DNA from: Mesorhizobium sp. B4-1-4
GTDB lineage: Bacteria; Pseudomonadota; Alphaproteobacteria; Rhizobiales; Rhizobiaceae
Length of the DNA stretch: 64,000 nt
Assembly (NCBI RefSeq): GCF_006439395.2
Contig: NZ_CP083950.1
Coordinates: 2,914,001 to 2,978,000, forward strand
Direction of reading: 5' to 3'
The notes under the pieces were generated by a model that saw only the letters and a list, made by a program, of their open reading frames with translations, made no database searches and was not told the DNA's origin. The stretch's first letter is position 1. Each line of letters starts with the position of its first letter. The position numbers and the translations under genes are program-made. Below, in pieces: positions 1 to 7,722 of this stretch.

Positions 1-774
1 TTCCAGCCGCTGGTGCGCCTCGACACCAATGCCGTCGTCGGGTTCGAAGCGCTGCTGCGGTGGCGGCACCCGATCCACGGGCCGATTTCCCCGCCCGAGA
101 TCGTCACCGCGGCGCGCGAAACCGGCCTGCTGCCGCTGCTGACGGAAACGGTGTTCCGCAATTGCTGCGCCATGATCGAGGCGCTGGTGAAAACCGGCCG
201 CCGCGATGTCCGCGTCGCCATGAACCTGTCGCCGCGCGAGCTTGAGGCCGGCAATGTCGACGACATGATCCTGGACCTGTTGAAGGCGAGGAACGTGCCG
301 GCGGCGATGCTGGAGATCGAGATCACCGAGGAAGCGCCGGTCGATCGCGACAGGGTCGACGAAAAGGTCGGGCGCCTCGCCGACGCCGGCATATCGATCG
401 TGCTCGACGATTTCGGCACCGGCTTTTCGACCCTGGTCGCGCTGAAGGACAGCCGGATCCGCAAGATCAAGATCGACAAGCATTTCGTGCGCAACCTCGC
501 CAAGTCGGTCGAGGATCAGGCCCTGGTCAAGACGGTCATCGATCTCGGCCGCGCGCTGGGCATAGAGGTCATGGCCGAGGGCGTCGAGACGGACGCCGAC
601 CGCCTGATCCTGCGCTCGCTCGACTGCATGGTGGCGCAAGGCTTCCTCTTCTCGCCGGCCCTGCCCGCGCCCGAGGCGCTGGCCTTCCAGGCAGCCCGCT
701 CCAGCAATTCGCTCGCTGAAGCCCTCCTCGATCCAGCCTCCCGCCGCAAGCCCCAAAGCGGCAGCGCGGCCTGA
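1..774 (+). CDS. EAL-domain cyclic-di-GMP phosphodiesterase, 3' part
   Basis: The reading frame is open from base 1, so the gene begins outside the window and only the last 257 residues are seen. They form an almost complete EAL domain, which hydrolyses cyclic di-GMP to pGpG. The visible signatures are FEALLRW near the start, MNLSPRE, the metal-ligand segment EITEEAP, DDFGTGFSTL with the paired aspartates, KIKIDK with the general-base lysine, and AEGVET. All the usual metal and catalytic positions appear to be present, so an active enzyme is expected. Sensor, GGDEF or membrane segments that usually precede EAL would lie upstream. The protein ends about 35 residues after the domain in a low-complexity tail. 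Confidence 0.93.
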   Translation, partial: FQPLVRLDTNAVVGFEALLRWRHPIHGPISPPEIVTAARETGLLPLLTETVFRNCCAMIEALVKTGRRDVRVAMNLSPRELEAGNVDDMILDLLKARNVPAAMLEIEITEEAPVDRDRVDEKVGRLADAGISIVLDDFGTGFSTLVALKDSRIRKIKIDKHFVRNLAKSVEDQALVKTVIDLGRALGIEVMAEGVETDADRLILRSLDCMVAQGFLFSPALPAPEALAFQAARSSNSLAEALLDPASRRKPQSGSAA

Positions 775-1235
775 GTGGCGGCGGATACGGCTGGGCTGCT
801 CCGCGCCCGCGCTTCGACGGCGGCAACATGGCTTGCGAGCCGGCGTTTCGTCGTCCTCACAAAGTCATGGCTATGGCAAAATGGATTCTTGCGAAGGGGA
901 CCCCCACCCTAACCCTCCCCACAAAGGGGAGGGAAGCTGCCGCGCGCACCGTCGCTTCCGCCCTGGCTCAAAAAAGAAACATGCTCAATTTGCGAGGATC
1001 AGCGTCGACGGAAGTCCCCCTCCCCCTTGTGGGGGTCCGAAGGACGGGCGAGACCCGTGGCTCGCCCCCGCAAGTTAGGGCTGGGGGTACTCGTAAGGCA
1101 AAAGCAGCGGCCATAGGCGATTGCCTGCCCACAAAGTGGGAAAGCCCGCCAAAGCCGGGACGGAGAGAAAGCGCCCCACCCTATGCGGTTGCCACCCGCT
1201 TGCTAGTTTGCAGCCCCGCATTGGAAAATGACCGC
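775..1235. repeat. gene-free stretch with GC-rich hairpin repeats
   Basis: No convincing gene lies in these 461 bases. Two hairpins stand out: CCCTCCCC-acaaa-GGGGAGGG at 913-933 and CCCCC-ttgt-GGGGG at 1022-1035. A segment around 1170-1190 reading CACCCTATGCGGTTGCC resembles CGCCCTATGCGATTGTCC at about 12325-12341, so both sites appear to carry members of one dispersed repeat family. Such elements are common between genes in mesorhizobia. They could act as transcript-end or mRNA-stability structures, but that is inference. The open frame through this stretch is read as an upstream extension of the next gene, not as coding. Confidence 0.6.
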
Positions 1236-2204
1236 ATGAACACTCAAATAGAAGCCGAGACCCTGCCCTATCTGTCTTCGGCGTATCTCGATCGCCTGGC
1301 GATCTCGACGTCCGAAATCGTCGACGAGATCGAACGCCAGATCGCCGGCCAGAGGCGCGGCGAAGTCTGGTGCGCGCCGAAGGCGGTCGTGCTGCCGGGC
1401 GATGACCGCTACATCATGGCGACGCTCGGCGTCGCCTCCACGCCGCCCGTGCTGGCCACCAAGTCGCTGGTCGTCAACCCCCGCAATGCCGGGCGCGGCC
1501 TCCCCACGATCAACGCGCTGATCACGCTGCTCGACGCCGAGACCGGCCTGCCGCTTGCCCTGGTCGACGGCAATTGGGTGACGGCGAAACGCACGGCCGC
1601 CTTGAGCGCCGTCGCCGCCAGGCGCATGGCGGCAAGCGACGCGTCATCCATCGCCTTCATCGGCTGCGGCGTGCAGGCGCGCGGCCACCTCGAAGCCTTT
1701 GCCGACCTCTTCCCCTTGCGCCAAATCCGCGCCTTCGGCCGAGGCACCGCCAACCGCGACGCGCTCTGCCAAATGGCGCAATCGCGCGGGCTGCAGGCAG
1801 TGCCATGCGACACGGCAAGGGCCGCGATCGAAGGCGCCGACATGGTGGTGACGACGGTGCCCCTGGTGCCCAAACCCGCCCCCTTCCTCGACGCCAACTG
1901 GCTGAAGCCGGGCAGCTTCACCGTGATGACCGACCAGGCCCTGCCCTGGCTCCCCGAAACCATGCCCCGCTTCGACCGCATCATCGTCGACGACCTGGAG
2001 CAGGAGAGAAATATGGCCAAACCGATGGTCGACGCCGCGCTGGTCGCCGGGGACCTGACGGGGCTGGTGTGCGGGGATTTTGCGGGGAGGCAGAACGCGG
2101 GCGAGACGACGGCGTTTGTTTTTCGAGGGTTGGCTGTGGGGGATCTTGCGGTGGCGGGGTTGGTGTATGAGAGGGCGGGGGCGGTTGGGGTGGTTGGGGC
2201 GTAA
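1236..2204 (+). CDS. ornithine cyclodeaminase / mu-crystallin family protein
   Basis: 322 aa, the usual size for this NAD(P)-dependent family, which includes ornithine cyclodeaminase, alanine dehydrogenase and pyrroline-2-carboxylate reductase. Visible signs are the substrate-binding WVTAKRTAALSAVAA segment with its lysine, and the Rossmann motif IGCGVQARGHLEAF near residue 145. The downstream DMVVTTVPL and DDLEQERN segments also fit. The frame is open further upstream, but the ATG at 1236 was chosen because the preceding bases are repeat-rich and do not look coding. The exact substrate cannot be read from the sequence. The C-terminal codons become strongly G-biased but the frame stays open. 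The gene converges with the large defence-like gene downstream. Confidence 0.85.
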   Translation: MNTQIEAETLPYLSSAYLDRLAISTSEIVDEIERQIAGQRRGEVWCAPKAVVLPGDDRYIMATLGVASTPPVLATKSLVVNPRNAGRGLPTINALITLLDAETGLPLALVDGNWVTAKRTAALSAVAARRMAASDASSIAFIGCGVQARGHLEAFADLFPLRQIRAFGRGTANRDALCQMAQSRGLQAVPCDTARAAIEGADMVVTTVPLVPKPAPFLDANWLKPGSFTVMTDQALPWLPETMPRFDRIIVDDLEQERNMAKPMVDAALVAGDLTGLVCGDFAGRQNAGETTAFVFRGLAVGDLAVAGLVYERAGAVGVVGA

Positions 2205-2372
2205 AGCGAGCAGCCGAGGCCAACTGTCTGCTTGGGGCCCGACAGCCGACGGTCCGCTGCCGGGACACCCGAGGCGAAAAGCGGATATCAGTAGCGGCGA
2301 CACGCAGAAAATGCTGTGACCCCGCAACGCTCCTGGAATTCGGCCACCCTGCTTTTCCGATTGCTTGCGAAA

Positions 2373-5300
2373 CTAAAAATTTCGGAAGCGGATAAGTTTT
2401 CCATGCCAGACGCCGTCCAATTCGTAGTAGAAGCCAAGAAAGTCGTTTCGCGCGAACAGCCGCTCTTCCTCGACCAAGCGATTGTTGCCCTTACCGCCAT
2501 CCTTCTCGCCCCACACGATCCACACCGGTTTCAGCCCGTTCCGCTTGGCGAAATCTTTGATGACATCGGCTCTCACCACCGTCACGCCGTCGTCTCCGCG
2601 GTTATGGTCGTGCACAAACGCTGGCTTGCCGTCTTCGCTGACGTAATAGGCCGACCAAGCGTCCTTTGGCCTCAGCTTCTGAAGGCTGAAGAGTGCCGCT
2701 GTCGGTACGTTGAAGCCTTTATCGCTCGGTACGCCGCTGCAATCGTACTCTCCGAACTTCGGCGAGTAACTTTCGACAAATCGGCCGAATTTTATGTCCG
2801 TGATTTCATGAGTAAGCTCGAACTTCACGGGACCGGTTTGATGCAGAGCGCTTCGCTGCCCATAAAAAGCATGGGAATCCCGGGCGTTGTCGAAAATGTC
2901 ACCATCGTCTCCATCCAAAGACTCGGTGGTGAGTTCGTCGAGTCTTCCTAGATCCTCGGGATTGAACAGCACCAATTCGATGCTGAGCTGCGCACTTTTA
3001 AAGGGATCGGTCGACTCGAGGTTGTTCATGTAGCCGAGGCTGCGGGCGAAGCTCTTCTGGAGGTACCAGTCCTGGCCGCCGATGTCCTTCTGGATGAGAA
3101 ACGGAACCACATCGGGAAGATCGACCGGCGTTTTCGTCCACTCCATGTTTGCGAGCGGTTCGGATGGGATGAAGCGCATTTCCGGCACCTGAAGAGCTTC
3201 AGGGAAAAACGATCTCGTCTGCCTCGCGAATTCGCTCGCTAGGTACGTCGGATCGATATCGGACCGGTTGAAACGCTCCAGCTCTCGCAAAATCGAAGCC
3301 GGGCTGTTCCAGTCGAGATACCAGTGGTGGTCGGCCAAGTAGCCGATGAGTTCCTGGTGGGCGATGTGCTGATATTTTTTGCCAATCCGCTCGATCTGAT
3401 GGTCATGGCGTCCATGCGAATACCGGAGGGCTTGTCTTTCGACCGGTTCGTGAACCTGCTGGTCCCATCCTAGCTTCAGAGCACGATCAACGATCCAATT
3501 CCTGGCGGTCTGAATCGAGAATCTTTCGATCTGGCCACCGCTGCGAATTGCAAGCGGCTCGAGAGCCTTGTAACGGTCGCGCAACTCACGCGTGAGCAGC
3601 GCAAGCAGCGAGGCCTCCAGATCGTCATAGGCTTTCTCAAGGCCTTGACTCTCGGCGTCTTCCGCCGAGGCCAGACTAGCGATTTGAACGGCGAGTTTCT
3701 CCACCTTGTCGCCGTGATCGTCGTCGTGATCCATTTGGGCGAGTAGCGCTTCGATATCGGCGTGTTTGAGCAATCCGGCCATCGAGCCCTCGGCCTTCTG
3801 CGCACAGGCCCTTTCTAGCTCGGTTCGCATTTCGGCCGCCCTAGGATCGGCTCCTTCCACATCTGCCCAGAATTGCTCGATTTCCATGTCTCTCGAGACA
3901 GGTGGATTCTCGCCCCTCGTCTCCGCTGAGAAGCTGCTGTCGATGCCAGAGATAGTGTAGCGGCCGAAATCACCAGCCATCATGGGCTGCTTCGACCCGT
4001 CTTTCTCGGGAAGATACCCAATGACCGAGCTGAAGATATCGCGTGCGATTTCATGTAATGGCGCGAGATCAGCAAGGGTTGGCCAATCCGTGATTGGCGG
4101 AGATGCGTAGGGAGGTGTAGCTCGGCTGACGAGGTCCGCACCCAGAGCAGCACCACGCATTTTGGCGTGAAGCACGATGATGTGTGCGTAACGACGGACC
4201 CAGGCGTGACGTTCCACCGGCTGCTTGACAAACACCATCCGGTCTGCGGCTTCCGCCGCCAACTTGAGTATAGACACATCAACACAGTAGAGCGCTCCTC
4301 CCACCGCGGCAGCCAATACCCGCTCCCGGATGTAGGCATCATCCCAGTCCTTAAATTCCTCGATCAACCGAGCGATCTCCGCCGGGAACTTCATGAGCAG
4401 GCTCGAAAGAGCCTTTGTCGCGCTGTCCCGCACTTCGCGGTCCATTGTCGAAGTCATCAACGCGATGGTCGTCGCGATCAGGTGTATCTTTTCAGAGCCA
4501 ATCTCCGCTGCAGGTGCCGTCCAGCTCCAATCGATAAGCTCCTGGACGATGGACCATTCTTCGTCGTAGGTTTCGGTCTTACTAACAAGATAGAGTGACC
4601 AGATCGCATCGCGATCGGCCAACGTCATCGCCCCGAGCTTTTCCTTCAGGTAGAGCGCGTTGAGCCGGCATCCGGGGATCGCGGCCAGCCTCAGCAGCAC
4701 ATCGAAATAAGAGTCGTCGGACAATTCGGGTTCATCGGCCGTCGCTGGGCGAGCCCGAATATCCTCCAGCAGTTCTCGCGTCTCCTCCAGGATAGCATTT
4801 CGCTGACGCCACTGGAGGGAAGCAAGGAAATCTTCTGCAGAGAAGAATATGTGATCGCCGAGATCCACTTCGATATCCGTCAGTTCCTTGCCCAAACGTA
4901 GCGCTGTGAGGGCGAACAACGCGGTCCGTGGCCCGGCAAACTTCCACGGCGTCTTTTCGTCAAAAAGGTAGTGGTATTTTCCGCCCGGCTTGATCGCAAC
5001 AGCGAGAGCCAGTGCGTCGCCTGTGTGCCGAAGTATTGCATCGGCAATAAAATAATCACTGAACTTCTGGAACGCGAACGAGATGTGCTTTCCGGTTTTG
5101 CTGTCGCTGTAATCGGGTGTGTCTAGGAACATGCCTTCATCGATCAGCTTCATCAGCAAACGATCTGCCGCCTTCGTCGGAAGCCCCAGATCGACGATTT
5201 GTTCGCAGATGGCGTTTGCGGTCTTGAAATCCAGATATTCGCTACCGTCTTCGGCCATCTTCGCGGCAATTGCCTCGGCCACTTCCAAGATCTTTCCGTC

Positions 5301-7040
5301 GCCACGCTCGATTCGGTCGTATCTCTTGGTGGTCAGATTGATTTCGATCGCTTCTAGCCAGAAGTCGATTAGTTTGCTGATAGAATCCAGCCCCCTGGGG
5401 AACGAGGTCTGTTTCCTGGCGAGCAGGAAATCGACCGCTGTGGTCAGGAAGAGCGGGTTGTAAAGAATGTCCCGTAGCTCGAAGATCGGGGCCGAGGGAC
5501 GCTCAATGCCGTGGCGATCGAGGTACTGGCGAGCAGCCTCACCCAAGTTCGCAGAAAACCCGACGTGCTGTACCGTGACAACATCAAGGCCGGGACGTAT
5601 GCACAGCTTCTTGTAAGCTGATCGGATCGACGCGCAGAAACCGATTTGGCCGAATTGCCGGACCTGAGAAATCAGCTTCGGAAGCCCAGGTTCCCATCCG
5701 GCAGCATCAAGGCTTTCGTTGATTCCGTCGATCGCGATCAACGCCGGACGACCACTCGCTTTTGCGGCGGCATCGAGAGCGCCGAGGAATGTTTCGAAAC
5801 GTAGGTCCTTGAGATCGAGGTAATGAAGGATTTCGCTTTCCGGCTTATCACCCTGATCAAGTGTGCGCCCAGGGACAAACACCGCGGGATGTCCCTGCTG
5901 AACGTGGCGCTGCACCTCACGAGCGATAATATGCGACTTTCCGATTCCGGCTTCGCCTTCGACAAGCAGCGCCGGGGTTTGAAACAGTTCGATTTCCTGT
6001 AGCGAAAACTCGAGCGAGGCACCCACGATGTCGCTCTGCAGTTCCGCGAGGAGGTTTCGGATTTTCGGCGGATAAACGTAAGGTTCCCGTTCACTGTCCG
6101 GCTTCTTGGGGTCTTTGCGGGTCATGAAGCGCGCTTGCCTCAGAACGAAATCAACGGAACCGTTATTCTCGACGTCCCGCAACATCTTCAGTAGGCTCGC
6201 GATACGCTGATCCACCAGTTTGCCCGGATCGGTTTCTTCAGCAGCCTTGCTGAGTTCCCCCAGAAGTGAAACCACCTGCTCGAAGTCCGCGATGTGGCTA
6301 TCGGTCATGTCCAACGTTTTTATCGCCGCCGCCAGTCTTTCCGTCGAGTTGGCAATGATGCTCCACACGGACTCTATTCGCTGCAGGAATCTCAGCCCTT
6401 TGGTCATGATTTCGAGCGTGTCACCGATCTTCACGTCGACATGATCAGGCTCCCTGTATCTATTGCCGATAAAGGCCAGCGACTTGCTAAGCTGCCTCTC
6501 AAACCAGTCTTGATCCAGAACCGTCTCGTCGAACCAGTAGAGCCGCATACCAGCGTGAGCGGGATCGCTCCTTTGTAGCCGCGAGACGAAGTAAGTGTCG
6601 TCCCACAAGACGATTTCGACCTTCCGTGTCTGCGCGGTCGCTTCATCCTCGCACCACTGTTTGAAGCTCTTCCAATTCTTCGTCTGCGTATCAGTCTCGC
6701 CCTCGGCATGACCGGACAGGTTCCGGGGAATTGCGACGTAATACCGTTCCAACTTTGGGAAATTGGTCAGCGCGGCCGAAAACGACGTCTTGAGCTGGCT
6801 GACCTCGGATGAACCAAAGCCCTCGGTGAAGTACTTGGACTGCCAACCCAAGACACGGCCATCGGCGAAACGTGCAATGATCTCGACGCCGCCATCTGCC
6901 CCAGGTCCTCTATGCTCAATCTCTGTTGCACCTTTCGGCGGCTCTGCCAGAACAAGCTGCCGGGTCAGCTCTTCAAAGCCATCATTCTGCGAACTGCGGT
7001 GCTTACGGATATTTCGAAAATTAATATCAGGATTAGACAC
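2373..7040 (-). CDS. Avs-like (AVAST) antiviral STAND NTPase with N-terminal Mrr-like nuclease
   Basis: 1555 aa, the largest gene in the window. Residues 1-170 look like a Mrr/PD-(D/E)XK nuclease: FEELTRQL (helix with E23), then D49 in GADGGVE, then Q67-x-K69 in GWQSKY, the spacing of this fold. A P-loop NTPase follows, with Walker A GEAGIGKS at residues 362-369 and a Walker B-like segment ALIAIDGINES near 440. About 950 residues follow with no recognised motif; in known Avs proteins this part is a helical-repeat sensor for a phage protein. Nuclease plus STAND plus long sensor, in one gene of about 1.55 kaa, matches Avs4 in layout. Start is GTG at 7040; its ribosome site is weak. The gene is visibly poorer in GC than its neighbours, suggesting transfer. 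It is not in an operon with the metabolic genes around it. A nuclease-NACHT protein of another clade is the main alternative. Confidence 0.8.
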   Translation of the reverse strand: MSNPDINFRNIRKHRSSQNDGFEELTRQLVLAEPPKGATEIEHRGPGADGGVEIIARFADGRVLGWQSKYFTEGFGSSEVSQLKTSFSAALTNFPKLERYYVAIPRNLSGHAEGETDTQTKNWKSFKQWCEDEATAQTRKVEIVLWDDTYFVSRLQRSDPAHAGMRLYWFDETVLDQDWFERQLSKSLAFIGNRYREPDHVDVKIGDTLEIMTKGLRFLQRIESVWSIIANSTERLAAAIKTLDMTDSHIADFEQVVSLLGELSKAAEETDPGKLVDQRIASLLKMLRDVENNGSVDFVLRQARFMTRKDPKKPDSEREPYVYPPKIRNLLAELQSDIVGASLEFSLQEIELFQTPALLVEGEAGIGKSHIIAREVQRHVQQGHPAVFVPGRTLDQGDKPESEILHYLDLKDLRFETFLGALDAAAKASGRPALIAIDGINESLDAAGWEPGLPKLISQVRQFGQIGFCASIRSAYKKLCIRPGLDVVTVQHVGFSANLGEAARQYLDRHGIERPSAPIFELRDILYNPLFLTTAVDFLLARKQTSFPRGLDSISKLIDFWLEAIEINLTTKRYDRIERGDGKILEVAEAIAAKMAEDGSEYLDFKTANAICEQIVDLGLPTKAADRLLMKLIDEGMFLDTPDYSDSKTGKHISFAFQKFSDYFIADAILRHTGDALALAVAIKPGGKYHYLFDEKTPWKFAGPRTALFALTALRLGKELTDIEVDLGDHIFFSAEDFLASLQWRQRNAILEETRELLEDIRARPATADEPELSDDSYFDVLLRLAAIPGCRLNALYLKEKLGAMTLADRDAIWSLYLVSKTETYDEEWSIVQELIDWSWTAPAAEIGSEKIHLIATTIALMTSTMDREVRDSATKALSSLLMKFPAEIARLIEEFKDWDDAYIRERVLAAAVGGALYCVDVSILKLAAEAADRMVFVKQPVERHAWVRRYAHIIVLHAKMRGAALGADLVSRATPPYASPPITDWPTLADLAPLHEIARDIFSSVIGYLPEKDGSKQPMMAGDFGRYTISGIDSSFSAETRGENPPVSRDMEIEQFWADVEGADPRAAEMRTELERACAQKAEGSMAGLLKHADIEALLAQMDHDDDHGDKVEKLAVQIASLASAEDAESQGLEKAYDDLEASLLALLTRELRDRYKALEPLAIRSGGQIERFSIQTARNWIVDRALKLGWDQQVHEPVERQALRYSHGRHDHQIERIGKKYQHIAHQELIGYLADHHWYLDWNSPASILRELERFNRSDIDPTYLASEFARQTRSFFPEALQVPEMRFIPSEPLANMEWTKTPVDLPDVVPFLIQKDIGGQDWYLQKSFARSLGYMNNLESTDPFKSAQLSIELVLFNPEDLGRLDELTTESLDGDDGDIFDNARDSHAFYGQRSALHQTGPVKFELTHEITDIKFGRFVESYSPKFGEYDCSGVPSDKGFNVPTAALFSLQKLRPKDAWSAYYVSEDGKPAFVHDHNRGDDGVTVVRADVIKDFAKRNGLKPVWIVWGEKDGGKGNNRLVEEERLFARNDFLGFYYELDGVWHGKLIRFRNF

Positions 7041-7308
7041 GATTTGAGCTTTACTCGCAATTTTGGTATGAATTCAACACGGAAATCGGGAAGGAGGTAT
7101 ATTCGCATGGTAAGCGCCGATTTTCCAGCGCTGGTTGCGACGCGGAATAAAGACAAATGCTTAGCACTTGTCACGATTTATTCTCTCGCGGCTCCCGCCC
7201 TTCAATGGTGCCACCCGTATTGAATGGCAGCTTCCGGGCACCGCGCCGAAGAGCGTGAACGACCAAAATGAAGCGCCAAGCTGCCACTATATAGGACTCG
7301 TGCTCCCC
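7041..7308. promoter_or_regulatory. AT-richer upstream region of the Avs-like gene
   Basis: These 268 bases separate the MoaD-like gene from the Avs-like gene, both read leftward. Base composition is lower in GC than the flanks, as in the large gene itself. It must hold the promoter of the Avs-like gene if that gene is expressed alone. I could not identify a confident -35/-10 pair, operator or terminator. Short open frames on both strands here have no supporting features. Confidence 0.35.
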
Positions 7309-7554
7309 TCACCCCCCAGCCAGTCTCGGCAGCAGAAATATCTCCGCCCCCGGCGGCAACTTCTTGTTCCACGTATCGCGATAGATCACCCCGTCGATCG
7401 CCACGGCAATCCCACGGTCGATCCACGGCTCGAAGCCGGGATACTGTTCAGCCAATTTCCTGAACAGCTCCCTGATGTCCTTGGCCTCTACTTCGACCTT
7501 GCTCTTGCCGCCGGCGAGTTGGCCGAGCGCGCCCCAAAGCGTGACTTCGACCAT
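7309..7554 (-). CDS. MoaD/ThiS-family ubiquitin-like sulfur carrier
   Basis: 81 aa, typical for MoaD, ending in the required Gly-Gly (LPRLAGG at the very C terminus), which is adenylated and thiocarboxylated for sulfur transfer. The N terminus MVEVTLWGALGQLAGGK and the segment PGFEPWIDRGIAVAIDGV fit the beta-grasp fold. In molybdopterin synthase MoaD delivers sulfur to make the dithiolene of the cofactor. The gene lies 168 bp downstream of, and in the same direction as, a molybdenum hydroxylase operon. A role in cofactor supply or maturation of that enzyme is a reasonable inference. No MoaE partner is nearby. Confidence 0.82.
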   Translation of the reverse strand: MVEVTLWGALGQLAGGKSKVEVEAKDIRELFRKLAEQYPGFEPWIDRGIAVAIDGVIYRDTWNKKLPPGAEIFLLPRLAGG

Positions 7555-7722
7555 CGCTTAAGGTGTGCCGATATTCAAGTGAGGCCCGCCTGCGAACGAA
7601 GGCTTCCTGCGCTTCCGGTGCTCACGTACGAAAACTACGCTCCGCTCCGGTTCTCGCAAGCCGTCGTTCTCGACTCGTCCTGACTTGAATCTCAACACAC
7701 CTTGACCTCAGCGTTGGATATC

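Noticed and set aside
2316..2951. A 211-codon frame on the + strand over the end of the Avs-like gene
   Set aside because: It reads antisense through the conserved-looking C terminus of the large gene and has no ribosome site.
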